From the NCBI RefSeq assembly GCF_030272615.1, contig NC_081413.1:329060802-329122801 (forward strand): 62,000 nt of DNA, read 5' to 3'. Source of the stretch: Cryptomeria japonica (Eukaryota > Streptophyta > Pinopsida > Cupressales > Cupressaceae). This document shows positions 32,296-44,340 of this stretch, one piece after another. The translations under genes and the position numbers were made by a program. The notes under the pieces are model-generated. The model was not told the origin of the DNA and made no database searches. It was given only the letters and a program-made list of their open reading frames with translations. Position 1 is the stretch's first letter. Every line of letters begins with the position of its first letter.

Positions 32296-33010
32296 TTGAG
32301 ATCTAGGCCTTTGAATGTTATGCTTGTCATAGTCAATCTGACAGAGGAGTTGGAGAAGGAAGTGGACCATGATGAAAGGGTTTTCTCAGGGCTAGTGCTT
32401 ATTGGGCATTTTAGAGGTGTGTTCCAAAGTATTTGTGATTTACATAAGTGGATCTCCATCCATTGGGAGCCTATTTTGGAAGGGTGTGTTCAAATTTATC
32501 TGCATACTCAAGGTTTTTTTGCTGTTGTATTTGAGAATGAGGGGGATAGGAACAAGATCTTGTGTCGCAATCAATGGTGTTGGGAGGACAATTGTCCATT
32601 AATGTTGAAACCATGACATTTGAACTATAATCCTTTTTCTGAATCTTTCTGTCAGATCCCTCTATGGGGGAAGCTTCCCAATATTTGCATGCAGTTCTGG
32701 TTTGAGTCTTTTTTTGAGGCTGTTGGTAATTCTTTAGGAAGCTTCTTGATGACTAATGAAGGTTCTCTTAGTTTGTTGCACATAACCTTTGCTCGGATTT
32801 TGATGGAGATGGACATGTCCAATGAAATTTCATAAGAGATTTCCATCAATACTATGAAGGGTTGGTGGGTTCAGCTTATGGACTTTGAAGGGGTTCCCTT
32901 CCATTGTAGGAGATTCTTTAAAACTGGGCACAATGCTTCTTTTTGTGACAAGCACAGAGTAGAGAAAAAAGTATCTTGGTGGAAAGAGGTGACTCCCTAA
33001 CATTACATAG
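32296..33010 (+). pseudogene. Decayed LINE ORF1 with DUF4283-like domain
   Basis: Successive frames give GRFRGVF-like and DLHKWI segments, then QGFFAVVFENEGDRNKILCRNQWCWEDN, IPLWGKLPNICMQFW and HITFARILMEMDM. These match in order the DUF4283 blocks of the ORF1 at 17276. A remnant knuckle with GHNASFCDKH follows near 32925. Stops at 32614-32616 and 32833-32835 and further stops later break it. Confidence 0.6.
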
Positions 33011-33486
33011 TGGACAAGGTTAAGGAGAATCACAACACACCTTAGGGTTTGAGTGGAGGGGGTAAAGTTGACAATGTAAAGGAGGTGGAGTTTAAGGAAA
33101 GCATAAGTCCCTCTATGGGTAGGGAGACAATGTGGGGTTTGTCAAAAGATTATGGAGTTGGGGTGAAAGATGGTGTTAATACAAATAGCAGTGATGATCA
33201 AGAAAGGAAAGATAAATTTCATGAGGTGAGGGTAAATGTTGGTTCAATGAAAGGATGTGTCTTAGGTGGAGATTACTGAGAATCAAACTGGTATGCAAAG
33301 TCTGGAGGGAGAAGGGAAGGAAGGATTGGGTGTTTTCAAGTTAAAATGACTGGAAAATGCAAGATGATGGATGGATAGAGGTTAAAAGGGAGAGAGTAAA
33401 GAGAGTGAAAAATTTGCAATGTAATCTCTGCTCCCTTATGGGATTAGATTTTTATGGGAGGTGGCTCCCTGTTTGTAGCCCCAACT

Positions 33487-33507
33487 GGTTTGGGCCAGCT
33501 GAAAACC
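33487..33507 (+). other. 3' hairpin of the ORF1-only LINE derivative
   Basis: GGTTT at 33487-33491 pairs with AAACC at 33503-33507 around a GGGCCAGCTGA-like loop, about 40 bases before the poly(A) tail. Confidence 0.5.
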
Positions 33508-33566
33508 TTATATCTCAATAAAATCTATCATTATTACCAACCAAAAAAAATGATTAAGTTTAGGGT

Positions 33567-35064
33567 TTAGATTATATAAAAAATCATAATGAGACAAGCT
33601 CAAAATCAAACATTACAATATTTAATTAGAAACGAAAGTCTTATTAGAAATGAAAGTCTTATTTTAAAAAACCACATATATGACAATTAATATTAAAAAT
33701 GGAAGTCTTATCTATTGCCACAATTATGTTTGTATTTATTAGCCTTATGACTAAAACAATTTTTGAATCATTTGAAAACTGAATCTAGTAGTGGATAGAA
33801 TGTGTAAAATTTTTGTAGATATTTTTTAAAAATATTTTATATTTATCTGCGACACATCCACTTGAAAAATATAATAAATGCTATACATTTTAGAAAACCA
33901 CATATATGACAATTAATATTAACAAAATATATGCTATTAAAGCTAAAAAATAGAAATAGAAGTCTTATCTATTGGCTATATTTTAAATTTTCTCCTTAAG
34001 TAAAGTAATACAAAGTTGTTTTATAAATATATATTGATGTCCCTTAAACATAAATAGACAATAAAGAAAATACATACTTTGAGTACATTCAAGTTGAATT
34101 AATAAGAAATAGTAAAGGCCGAATAAGAAGTAACCATATGAATAACACTTCATTATAATGGTGCAAATACATTACAAATCCTTCACTAATGAGAATGGTA
34201 TTGCGACCTTTATTCTTGTATTGATCTTGATATATTTCCTTCAAAAAGTCTAAAAATGTAGTTGTTATTGTGTAAAACTCCTTACCTTTTTTTTGCAACA
34301 TCTTCCATTTGTAATATTTCTAGTTCTTCAATCATTAATGTTGTGTTTTCATATTCTTTGATGATTTTCTTGCAATACTACAAAATAGATCTTGCACATT
34401 TGTCCATATGGGTTTCAATAAAATTATTTGAGTTTATAGACACATCTGGGCTTGTAATAATGATCTCCGATTTGTTTTGTGAAACATTCATAGTTTGAAT
34501 TATTTTTTGAATATAAAAAATAATAAAATTTAGGTTATAATTTAAGAATGATGAGAATAAAAATATCCATAAACAGTGAGAATAATAACATTTAATAATA
34601 CAAACCATTTCGTGAAATAGAAAGGAATATTGATCAAGATAATGACTCCATAAACAGTGGGAATAATATCATTTAGTAATACAAATATGCATGATACAAA
34701 CAACTTAAACATTTAATAGTCATTAAAACAAATTTGATCATAATATATTATATAAAACTTAATAGTCATTGAAGAAAATTAATACATAATTTATTACAAA
34801 ATTTAATAAGCATTTAAACAAATTTAAAAATAATTTATTAAAACATTTAATAGGCATTGAACCAAATTCGAACATAATGTATCACATAAAAAAAAAACAT
34901 ATTACTTAATTTTCATTCTAGAAAATCTGAACATAATGTTTTACATCAACTAATAATGTATTACTTAATAGTCATTGAAGCAAATTTGAAGATTTAAGTA
35001 TACTACATCAAATTATCTTCTAAAAATTTGAGTATGTTTTCTTCAATCTTCCTCTTGAAAAGTT
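33567..35064. other. AT-rich region without a supported gene
   Basis: Short frames on both strands are low complexity. The only clear structure is the imperfect tandem repeat at 34690-35000 and a pair of ATAAACAGTGRGAATAAT words near 34570 and 34650. Confidence 0.45.
34690..35000. repeat. Imperfect tandem repeat, unit about 60 bp
   Basis: About five units share TTAATAGTCATT, then AAGCAAATTTGAA and ATAATRTATTA words, with single-base differences between units. Confidence 0.6.
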
Positions 35065-35069
35065 GTTTG
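35065..35069. repeat. Left 5-bp target duplication of the LARD element
   Basis: GTTTG directly precedes the TG of the 5' LTR and is repeated exactly at 38583-38587. Confidence 0.85.
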
Positions 35070-35345
35070 TGTTGAAGTAAATAGTTTTCACTATCTACGG
35101 TTTACTTAAGTAACAAAATTTATTAGGTAGATGGATAATTGTAGTCATATTAGGACCTTAACTTCTCTAAGTTGAGACACATGTCTAAACTTTATCCACT
35201 CTTCCCCCGCTCTTGCCTATTTAAGCAAGATAACTTGTATATTTGTACTCACCTCTTAACTCAATACAATATCATGCATTAAATCTCTCTTAGCTGTGGA
35301 AGAGTTTTTGGAGATTAACTCTTCGATCGAATGGAAACACCTACA
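35070..35345 (+). repeat. 5' LTR of the LARD element
   Basis: It runs from TGTTGAAGTAAATAG to AACACCTACA. A TATA-like CTATTTAAGC lies near 35218. It is collinear with 38303-38582 along its full length. Confidence 0.88.
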
Positions 35346-35357
35346 TGGTATCAAAGC
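35346..35357 (+). promoter_or_regulatory. Primer binding site, initiator tRNA-Met type
   Basis: TGGTATCAAAGC lies directly after the 5' LTR, one base different from the common copia site TGGTATCAGAGC. Confidence 0.85.
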
Positions 35358-38291
35358 TAACAATCTTACAGCTCCTTGTTTTGAGAGTGTTTATCTTTTT
35401 GAATTTTTGAAGTCTCGGGTTGTCTTGAACCATCCGATTAGTTGTGGAGTTCAGTTTTTGGGAGTGATTCATTGTTGTTGTGGCTCGATTTGTATTACTG
35501 TCTGAAATCCATTGTTTAAAATGACAATTTGTGTGTTTCCTTTGGTATAAATAGGCTTGTTCTTTGCTAGTGGTTTGGAATTTTTGCTGAGCTGTCGATA
35601 TGTGTGATATCACCTAATTGTGGAAGGCGAAAGTTTGTAGTTGACAGGGCTTTATTAGCCCATATTCTTTTGGCTGAATTACAACAATTCATATTATAAC
35701 TATCCATTTTCCTTGATTTGTCATAGACGGTTTGCATTTTTGAGAAGCGACGATTTATCCTTGGTTTAGTGTCAAACCTTCACCAAGCCAATAAGCAAAA
35801 GTTTACAAATTCTCTCGACATCAACTTGGCCTTCAGATCTACAAGATCTATTGGACATGGTCAGGGTGATGGATGGTGTTGGTCTGAAGAAGGTCAAATA
35901 TTGTGGCCCTTTATTGCCATTTCACTACTTGGCCCCTCTGAAAATTGCTTAGGTTGCTTTTTTCACTTTCAAGTGATGAAGATCATTTTGGCATTTCGAT
36001 CCTAGTGGTAGAGGTAGTTGATGTCACTTTATCTATATACTTGGCTATCTATCCAGATATTTGACAGAGGTGATCAATTTGCTTCGCTGAGGTTGCTTGG
36101 TCAGCCCATCTTGCTTACAATTTGTAAAGGGTATGATCTCCTTTTGTCTTAGTTCTTTGGTGAGTGACAAAACTTGGCAAATTCTTTTTAGACCCATGCA
36201 TGGTGACATCCTTTCACAATATTTACTTGCACATCACTTTGACCAACTCTTGGAGTTTTATCTTGTTGGTTTGCATGCATCTCTTTGCATTGCATTATTT
36301 TGATTGAACACACATATTTCAAGTTGGAGGGCCCGTGTGGAGTGAGCTTTATTGCTGATTGGATGAGCCTTAATTTAAGATTGTTAGTGCATTTTTTTTA
36401 ACTTGAGTAGATGTATTAATGTGCTTGGGAATGTGATTGGATTCCTCATCTAGTTTGTGGAGGCTTCTATGCACCTATGAGAGGCTTTCCTCAGAATGAC
36501 AAAGCTTGTCGAATCAGTTGTCAACTCAATTTTGGAGCAGCTTTGCATTGCTTGTGACTTGCATATTGACCAAGTAGCTCGGAAACACCTTGGATGGTTA
36601 GGAAAAATACTTTTGGCTAATGCTCATAGGCCCAAGATCTCCTTAGCTGACACTACTCATCCCTTTGTCGGTCTATGTGGTGGTTATCGGTGTGGCAGCC
36701 AACTCTTTGCATTCAATGGTGGTTGATCCATTCATAACTAGTGGATCCTTAATTCGAACGACGATTCATGCATTTCATTAAATATATGATCGAGGTGCTC
36801 TATTTGCTAAGGTTGTGTGATTTATTTGTGTGATGTGGTGAGTTATTTATTTCATCAACAATACTAGTTCATGGGCTCATGTTGTTTGGATAGGAAGTGA
36901 TAATATGTGAGTTTAGTTCCACATTTTTCCATTGCTTTAGCCAAGCCCTTTATCGATTCCCTGGTGCAACTAATCCAATAAAAATAGAAATTTATGTGAT
37001 TGGTGAGTGTGTTGTGTGCACTCTCCTCTATGTGTATTTGGGGCCCTTGATTGTAACCATGGTGTGAGTTGCTTGAGCTCAGCATGGCCTATTCCCTCAT
37101 TTGTCTTCCAATGGATGTTCTTGATTATGGTTATGTATGAAGGTGGTGCATGGAGCCACCATTGGACATTCATGCCCTTCTTGTCATGGTGGGGTCACTT
37201 TTTTCCTGAGCGCGTGAGTTGATGGTTAGATGGTGACCAAACCCTCGCCCTAATTTATTGAGAGGGGTGGGCCATTTTTTTCACCTTTAGGTCCTAATCG
37301 ATTTTTTTTCTAAATGATCATAACTTGGATGTCCAATGTCCGTTTTTGGCAAACAAAGTATTGTCAAAAAGGTGGTTCCATGCACTATTCATTGGTGCAT
37401 GTTTTTTGTAAGCCTTGTTTTTATAGATGCATTGCACTAAAGTGCCACATCATGCATTTCACAAAGTTTTGCACAAATTGTGTCATATTCTTGTACACAC
37501 ACTATATTATAAAGTGTCATGGGGGGTTGTGTAGAGACTTTATTGTTGGCCAATCATAACTTTGTCAAAGTGAGTGTAACTCCATGACAATAGATGAATC
37601 AATGAGATTCATGCCTCATGCGTGTGTGTAGTTTGGTGTACACCCTTTGTTCAGTTGCAAGTACTATCTTGGTCAACATTATGGGGGGTATCATACTGTT
37701 TGTGCTAATGCTTCCTCAGTTTCGCTTCAAGTGAGTTGACACACTCTTGCATTCCTATTTTGTGGAGCCAACCTCCTTGATCATACTTCTTCAAACTATT
37801 GCACCTTTATTTTTAACTTTGTGGGTTGAGTAGTGATGATGGTATTAATCAGACAACTTCATCAGTTGTGTAGTAATGTTAAGGTCACTCATGTAGATTC
37901 ATGTGTTGTATATATTTTTTATTGATATATGTTATGCCATTGTTGTCATTTGAGGCTCTCATGCAAATTGTTGTCTTCATGATCATGATCATCATCTTTT
38001 TAGAGGAGGATCTTCAGTTTTAGCACCATATCAGCCTTTTAAAGTTGTCTACATCTTCTTCATGCTTCAGTGATGTTCTTCATGTTCATGTTTTTAGGAC
38101 ATCATCTTGGAGGCTTCTTATTCCTTTAATTTATCTTTTTGGAGAGGAATTTTCTCCCATAGGGTTTTTCTCCTTTCCTTAATTTTTAAGAGACTGATTT
38201 GCATTGTAATTGTTTATGGGTATCTAACATGGCTTTCTTGTCAATACCCTTAAGGCATCTCATATTGCATGCTTTACGCCCTAAGTTGCAC

Positions 38292-38302
38292 TTAAGGGGA
38301 GG
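38292..38302 (+). promoter_or_regulatory. Polypurine tract of the LARD element
   Basis: TTAAGGGGAGG abuts the TGTTGGAG that opens the 3' LTR. Confidence 0.8.
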
Positions 38303-38582
38303 TGTTGGAGTGAATAGTTTTCACTATTTACAGTTTACTTAGGTAACAACATTCATTAGGTAGATGGATAATTGTAGAGTCATATTAGGACTCTAACTTC
38401 TCTAGGTTGAGACACATGTCTAAACCTTGTCCACTCTTCTCCTGCGCTCTTGCTTATTTAAGAAAGATAGCTTGTACATTTGTACTAACCTCTTAACTCA
38501 ATACAATCTCATGTGTTAAATATCTCTAAGTTGTGGAGGATGTTTTGTAGATTGGCTCTTGGGTTGGGTGGAAACACCTCCA
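38303..38582 (+). repeat. 3' LTR of the LARD element
   Basis: It runs from TGTTGGAGTGAATAG to AACACCTCCA, followed by the target duplication GTTTG. It shares TTTTCACTAT, GGTAGATGGATAATTG and TTGAGACACATGTCTAAAC with the 5' copy. Confidence 0.88.
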
Positions 38583-38587
38583 GTTTG
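38583..38587. repeat. Right 5-bp target duplication of the LARD element
   Basis: GTTTG matches 35065-35069. Confidence 0.85.
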
Positions 38588-38611
38588 TTATATTTGGAAA
38601 GGGTTAACCTT

Positions 38612-38769
38612 AATTATTGACATACTACCAAAGGAATGACGTTGGTAAAGGCCCCTAAATCAATTAAGCAATTATTGAAATTCTTCCCCAAAACATTTAA
38701 GGTTAGCAAGAATGGAAAAACCTTTGTTTTCCCTTTGTAGATAGCCACATGTCCTTCTGCAATAGGCAT
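38612..38769 (-). pseudogene. pol: Aspartic protease remnant of a reverse Ty3 element
   Basis: On the minus strand from an ATG at 38769 the translation includes GHVAIYKGKTKVFPF and the active-site loop NCLIDLGAFTNVIPL, with D-L-G-A in place of D-S/T-G-A. It ends at a stop near 38612. It belongs with the gag remnants at 39768-40412 and 47708-47992. Confidence 0.6.
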
Positions 38770-39767
38770 AATCTCCTATTCTTTTGCTTTAGAAACTTCC
38801 TTATGAGTTCTTTCTTTATTTTTTGCTAACTATCAATTTGATCTTCAAGATATTTAGGAAAGGAACTTTTAATGATGCATGTTTTCAACAATTTACTTAG
38901 CGACAAGATTACCTTGACCTTCTTGATTTATTCTGCTAAGTAACTTATCAATTGATCAACTCTAAGATCACTTGTTTTGAGGTCAAATCTAGCATTCTTA
39001 TGTGTTGTGGGGGTTCTATAAGCATCATTATATTTAGGAGGCTCTAGCATGTTGCTAGCTTGTGGATCAGGCGACGTATGGTAATTATTTAGTGGAGTTG
39101 AAGTAGTCATTGGTTCTTTTGGCTTATTATAACTTTTTTCTCAACAAATTATAAGTATGCCCTTTTTGTAATTGTTGAGTTGTATATATGTCTTCAGATT
39201 TTGACTTAGACAAATCTTCCCACTAGAAAGGAAACACATAGAACTCTACTACTAATGCAGAACATTCCCTACTATCTTGAGTGTATCTCTCATGAGGCCC
39301 ATTTTGACTAACCAATTTTTTACAATGCAATATAGCTCTCTAGGAATAGAGTTGCATCATAAATGGTAGGAAAAATTTCTCTATACAGATTCTACTTGGT
39401 AGATTCCTCCATGTGGGGTAATGTCATTATCTTCTACTGGAATATGTTAGTTGTCACTTTGAACTAAGGACAATCCCTCTCTGTGTGATTACCACTATTA
39501 TGAATTCTACACCAATCACTTAACACACACTCCACTATATTTATCTTGGGTGGCTGATTATTCTCCCCAGGTGGGGGATTATCTAAAGGAAAAACCACCC
39601 TGCCATTGTTTGGCCTAGCATTCCAGGGTCTCAAGGGTCTAATGGAATTAAACCTTGAGTTGTAGATTGGAATTTAATTGATCATTGTTTGTGGTGTTAT
39701 AACTTTGGCTCCTTAGGTATGATAATTCTATGGTTAATTTCCTCAACATCTCAGTAATCTCTTTTAT
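38770..39767 (-). pseudogene. Gag-protease linker remnant of the reverse Ty3 element
   Basis: This is broken coding sequence between gag and protease. A 60-codon piece at 39110-38928 (with NMLEPPKYNDAYRTPTTHKN) is the best-preserved part. No separate gene is seen. A frame with Cys/His words near 39490-39540 could be the knuckle, but I cannot define it. Confidence 0.35.
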
Positions 39768-40412
39768 TTATTCTTTCGCGTTGTTATTATCTTGATCATT
39801 AGACTCAAGAGATTGGGAGAAAAATGAACCTACATTAGGTGAAATATTCATAATATCTGGTCTAGGATGTAAAACCATAGCCCTGCTACTATCTGGGATT
39901 ACATGATTCTGAACGAGAACTTGAGAAGGTATATTTGGTCTAATGTTATGCATTGGGATAGCTGATATCACTAGACTCGCTATAGTCTGCATTGCTTGAG
40001 TGTTTGGTCCATTCACTGGGCCATACCCTATTTGTCTCATCTCTTTGTTTACACTTATTGCTTTTGCATATGTTTCAAATAAATTTGCTGTTGCGAGGAC
40101 TTTCCTAGTTACAAACATTGAGGTTAAAGGGTCCAAGGCAACACAATATACTAATAAAGCAACTTGTTTAGTTAATGCATATGGAGATTCTAGTTTGGAA
40201 TAGGCTTTATAAAATATGTCATTGAAGTAACCTATCAGCTCATGTTTTTCTCTACGGATCAAAGTGAAATGATGATATAATGTTGCAGGATCAAGAGAAG
40301 CTTTGAAAAGTGATACAAAAGCACTCTCTAATAAATCCCATGAGGTTATGAATCCGATAGGCAAGTTGATATACCAGACATACGCTTCATCAGTTAGAGT
40401 ATAGGGAAACAA
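39768..40412 (-). CDS. gag: Gag (capsid) fragment of a reverse Ty3 element
   Basis: The 214-codon frame has Ty3 gag features: FPYTLTDEAYVWYINLP, SWDLLESAFVSLF, and the YFNDIFYKAYSKL helix. The frame extends rightward past a TGA near 40438 to the border of the copia insertion at 40571. Its N-terminal part lies on the other side of that insertion (47992-47708). This shows that the copia element landed inside this gag. Confidence 0.7.
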   Translation of the reverse strand: MFPYTLTDEAYVWYINLPIGFITSWDLLESAFVSLFKASLDPATLYHHFTLIRREKHELIGYFNDIFYKAYSKLESPYALTKQVALLVYCVALDPLTSMFVTRKVLATANLFETYAKAISVNKEMRQIGYGPVNGPNTQAMQTIASLVISAIPMHNIRPNIPSQVLVQNHVIPDSSRAMVLHPRPDIMNISPNVGSFFSQSLESNDQDNNNAKE

Positions 40413-40504
40413 TATACAAACTACATCCTCATGTGGAATTCAAGCCCTTTTGTACATGTCTTTAAAGATATGGAGATGATCTTCAACATCATTGTGAATT
40501 TGAA

Positions 40505-40570
40505 ATTTTGAACATAATTTATCTAGATTCTTTAGCAAATCATGATAATTAGCAAATTGGATGGGTGAAT
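40505..40570. repeat. Left copy of a roughly 66-bp duplication flanking the copia element
   Basis: The stretch from TTTTGAACATAATTTATC to GGATGGGTGAAT is repeated with one or two differences at about 47729-47794, on the far side of the copia element. Confidence 0.75.
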
Positions 40571-42044
40571 TGTTGGCATTACATTAAGTTTGTTGGTATG
40601 ATGATATTGAGAAGGTTGTTGGAGATTGATGATATAATTGATAAAGGATGATTACTATCTTAATAATATTATTTTGTCATTGATGTCAAGCAATTGATTT
40701 TCTAATTCAGTATGATGTTGCCATATCTTAAAGAGTATGTTTTGATGAGTATAAAGGTGTCAGTAAGTGACACAAAAAGAATGTGAAAATGAAGGGGAGT
40801 AATAAGTTATTCAATGGGGAACTATTACCAAGTTAGATAGTGATGAGATTATGTTATTTTGATTGTTTTGATATCCTATATATGTGTATTCGAAGACTGA
40901 ATAAGAAGGAGAAAAGATTTCATGTAATAAAATGAGTAAAGGTTTGATATTGTTCTATTTTACCGAGCAAGGAGCTAGTCGGTAAACACCAAGGTTATCA
41001 GTGTCGGTCAAAGAAGAAATAAGTTACCGAGTAAAGTTCAGTATTTATCGAGTATCAACCAACCAGTAATAGAATGCATTGGATGAATAAATACATTATT
41101 AAATTAAGGATGCCAATGAGCTGGAGATTTATAGAAGACTGGAATGTCGTGCAAGAAGTTTGTTAAGGATCAACGACAATGAAAATTCAAGAGTTAGATC
41201 TATAGCACAGATTGAACGGTCATAACCGAGCACAAGTACCAAGGAAGGGATACAAGTTTCAAGGCAAGATAAAATATTTTTCAGTTCGAAGGATTCAATG
41301 AACCTAGTCAAGTTTGAAGATCTGATGCCTAAGATTAATCATGGGAAATTGTTTATAAATAAGGAAAAGATGATGAACACTGTAGGTGGGCAAATAGAAG
41401 AGAAATGATACTGCAGAGGTGATTACCGAGTACAGAAGATTGAAGATCTAACTGAAGAACAGAGTAAGAAGCCCAACAAGGAGGAAGATAAGTCTTATGA
41501 CAAGATTATTTTGAGCACATAGAGTCTGCTTTAACATTTCAGATGTGAAGTTGCAGATATATTTTATTGTTGTTATTTATTTTTGTAAGTGATAGGAAAT
41601 CTCTTAACCGAGTGGACCTAACAGTCTTATTTGTAAATCCTCTAGCAAGTTAACATTTTGAATGAGTGTTTGAAATCCTTTGACAAAGTCACTTCTAACA
41701 AAGTGCAAGATTCTAATAGATCTAAGGGAAATCCCTTGACCGGGTCACATCTAGCAATGTGTTTATGTAATCTTTAATAGGATTGGCTTTTAACCGAGCA
41801 TATTCTAGAAGAGTATATTTTCTTAGTGGGTCTGAAATCCCACAGTGGTTTTTCCCTATTTTGGTTTCCACGTTAAATCTGGTGTTAAATGTGTTTTGAT
41901 GTTTCAAGTTTATCTGTTTATGAGTTTGAATAATTTACAGTCATAGTTGCATATCAAGTAAGTTCTACCAAGGTTGAATCTGAAGAATATATATATAGAA
42001 TTGTAAGTTTATCTGATTCACCCCCCCCTCTTATCTAACTAACA
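40571..42044 (+). repeat. 5' LTR of the copia element
   Basis: It runs from TGTTGGCATTACATTAAG to CTAACTAACA. A TATA-like TTTATAAATAAGG lies near 41350. Relative to the 3' LTR it lacks 28 bases near 41345, between short GAAAT repeats. Confidence 0.9.
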
Positions 42045-42046
42045 AT

Positions 42047-42058
42047 TGGTATCAGAGC
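42047..42058 (+). promoter_or_regulatory. Primer binding site, initiator tRNA-Met
   Basis: TGGTATCAGAGC starts two bases after the 5' LTR and is the exact copia consensus site. Confidence 0.92.
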
Positions 42059-42082
42059 TAGAACTCCGAAAGAAAAGTTTAA

Positions 42083-43459
42083 ATGAACTTGAGGCAAGAT
42101 CCGAAGATGTATAAAAGGGATGCACCAAAGTTGAACAAGTCAAGTTTCTCCACATGGCAGAAAAGGATGAAGCTGCACTTATCAGGAATTGGAGAATATG
42201 CAACATATTATCTAGAGAATGATTACACAACACCTAGCACCTACCCGATGACAATGGAAGAGATAAAGGCAAAGCAATAACATATTCAAGCAATGATTGA
42301 AATAACATCAACATTGACTGACTCAAAGTTTAATGATCTAGAAGGTTGTAATGATGCCAAAGCTATGTGGAATAAGCTTATATCTGTGTATGGTGGTGAT
42401 GAACATGTTCAAAGAGAAAAAGTAGATAGTCTAAGAGGACAACTTGAATCCATGAGAATGAATGAATGTGAGAACATAATCCAATACAATACAAGGTTAA
42501 AGGAAATTGTCAATCAAATCAAAGGAGCAGGAGGAACTATTGAAGAAAAGGATGTGACAAGTAAGTTGCTTAGAACACTTCTACCTGCTTATGCCATTCG
42601 AGTCTCTGTAATTAATGAATTAAGGTTTGTACCAAACATGCCAGTCTCTTTGGATGCTACTATCGGTAAGCTACATGCTTTTGAGTTGAGTAATTTTGAT
42701 AACAGTGGGTCTTCGGTTAACAAAGTTGAATCTGCATTCAGTTCTTTTCATCTTGATGAATCTAATGATTACAATGATAGAATGTATAAGTATGCTGAAG
42801 GAAATCACAGTGGAGCAAGTGAGAGATTTCACAAAAACATGGAAGAAGTACACAAACTATATGAGGAAATCAGAAAGCAAGAAGAATTTGAAGCATTATT
42901 GGCCAGAAGGTTACCGAGAGGCAAAGGTAAGTATAAAGGAAAGTTACCTTTGAAATGTTTTAACTGTGATAAAATAGGACATATGGCTTCTAATTGTCTT
43001 GACAAAGAATCTAGTGAAAAGAGAGAATACCGAGATGACAAACATAAAGACAATCAATACAGAGGGCACCAAGACTTCAGAAGGAGAGATAGAAGGACAT
43101 GCCTAATAGTTGATGAGGAATCCAATGATAATAAATCTGATGGGACTGAGTCAGAGGAAGTTGTATATGTGGCTATCAAAGATGGATCAGATGAAGAAAG
43201 GTATGAAGAAAAAGCCTTAATATCACACATAAATAAAAATGATTCTTGGATCATAGATAGTGGATGCTCACATCACATGACAAGTGATAAACACAAGTTT
43301 GTTAATTTAGAAGATTATGATGGAGGTTATGTAAGATTTAGTAATGATGCACCATGTCCTGTGAAAGGTAAAGGATCTATCACACTCCTTGACAATGCTA
43401 AATGTGATGATTTATATTGGGTTAAAGGTTTGAAATACAATTTGTTGAGTGTAGCATAG
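42083..43459 (+). CDS. gag: Copia gag and protease, one in-frame stop
   Basis: From ATG 42083 the frame runs to TAG 43457-43459, broken only by TAA 42278-42280. Gag shows the UBN2-type copia capsid: FSTWQKRMKLHL, DAKAMWNKLISVYGG, and LLRTLLPAYAIRVSVI. A CCHC knuckle CFNCDKIGHMASNC lies near 42955-42996. The protease active site WIIDSGCSHHMT is near 43247-43282. The ILYWVKGLKYNLLSV-like segment closes the domain before the stop. Confidence 0.88.
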
Positions 43460-44340
43460 CTAAACAATACATGATACCGAATAGAATTTCAGAAAGGAAT
43501 TGTCAAAGTTCATGACAAACATGAAAAGTTGGCTGCTACCGGGACTCAAACAAGAGGTAATACATTTCATCTTGACTCAACTCGGAACAATTGTCTGTAT
43601 GCAAAAATAGAAGATACCTAGTGGCATAAAAGGTTTTGTCATGTAAATTTTGATAACCTGATCAAAATAAGTAAGAAGCACCGAGTAAGAGGTCTACCGA
43701 GCTTGGAAAACCTAAGAATGCAATATGCCGAGGATGCCAAATGGGTAAGATGACAAAATCAAGCTTTACAAGTAAGTCTTACACTTATAAAGGAATTTTA
43801 GATCTTGTACACACTAATCTTTGTGGTCCTATGAAAGTTCAAAGTTATTATGGTGATAAATACTTCATATTATTTGTGGATGATTACTCAAGGATGATGT
43901 CAGTTATGTTTTTAAAAGAGAAATCAGAAGCCTTTAAAATGTTCAAATGGTATAAGGCAAGAGTTGAAAAAGAAATAGCAAGATAGTTGAAATTCCTAAG
44001 ATCTGATAGAGGAGGAGAGTTCATTTCAGATGAATTTAACTTATTTTGCAATGATCATGGTATAAAGAGACAAGTGTCTGCATCGAGAACACCATAGCAA
44101 AATGGGATAGCTGAAAGAAGAAACAAATCAATTGTAGATTGTGCCAGAACTTTGATGATAGAGAAGAGAGTACCTCAAATATTTTGGAGAGAAGCAATAG
44201 GCATTGCAGTTTACACCCTGAACCAAGTACAACTGAAGAAAGGAACTATGAAGACACCGTATGAAATCTGGTATGACAAGAAACCAAATGTAAGTTATTT
44301 TAAAATATCTGGAAGTAGATGTTATGTTCACAGATAGAAA
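43460..44340 (+). pseudogene. pol: Copia integrase, broken, first catalytic Asp changed to Asn
   Basis: The GAG-pre-integrase zinc region (WHKRFCHVNFDNL) is in the gag frame with several stops. A frameshift near 43710-43740 leads into the core. The first catalytic position reads HTNLCGP instead of HTDLCGP. The second D (FLRSDRGGEF) and the E (NGIAERRNKS) are kept. TAG interrupts at 43984 and 44095, and another frameshift near 44325-44340 leads to the reverse transcriptase frame. Confidence 0.82.

Larger units (their letters stand above)
31850..33551 (+). mobile_element. ORF1-only LINE derivative with poly(A) tail
   Basis: It starts at the left target duplication and ends in CCAAAAAAAAT followed by the right copy. 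It contains a decayed DUF4283-type ORF1 but no endonuclease or reverse transcriptase. Near the end are a GGTTT/AAACC hairpin and AATAAA. It must have been copied by another element's machinery. Confidence 0.6.
35070..38582 (+). mobile_element. Complete non-coding LTR retrotransposon (LARD type)
   Basis: Two LTRs (35070-35345 and 38303-38582) enclose about 2.96 kb. A primer binding site for initiator tRNA-Met, a polypurine tract and a 5-bp target duplication (GTTTG) are all present. The internal region shows no gag or pol; frames of 60-80 codons have no recognisable domain. The LTRs differ at roughly one position in eight by eye, so the insertion is old. It must have relied on proteins from another copia-type element. 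Confidence 0.9.
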
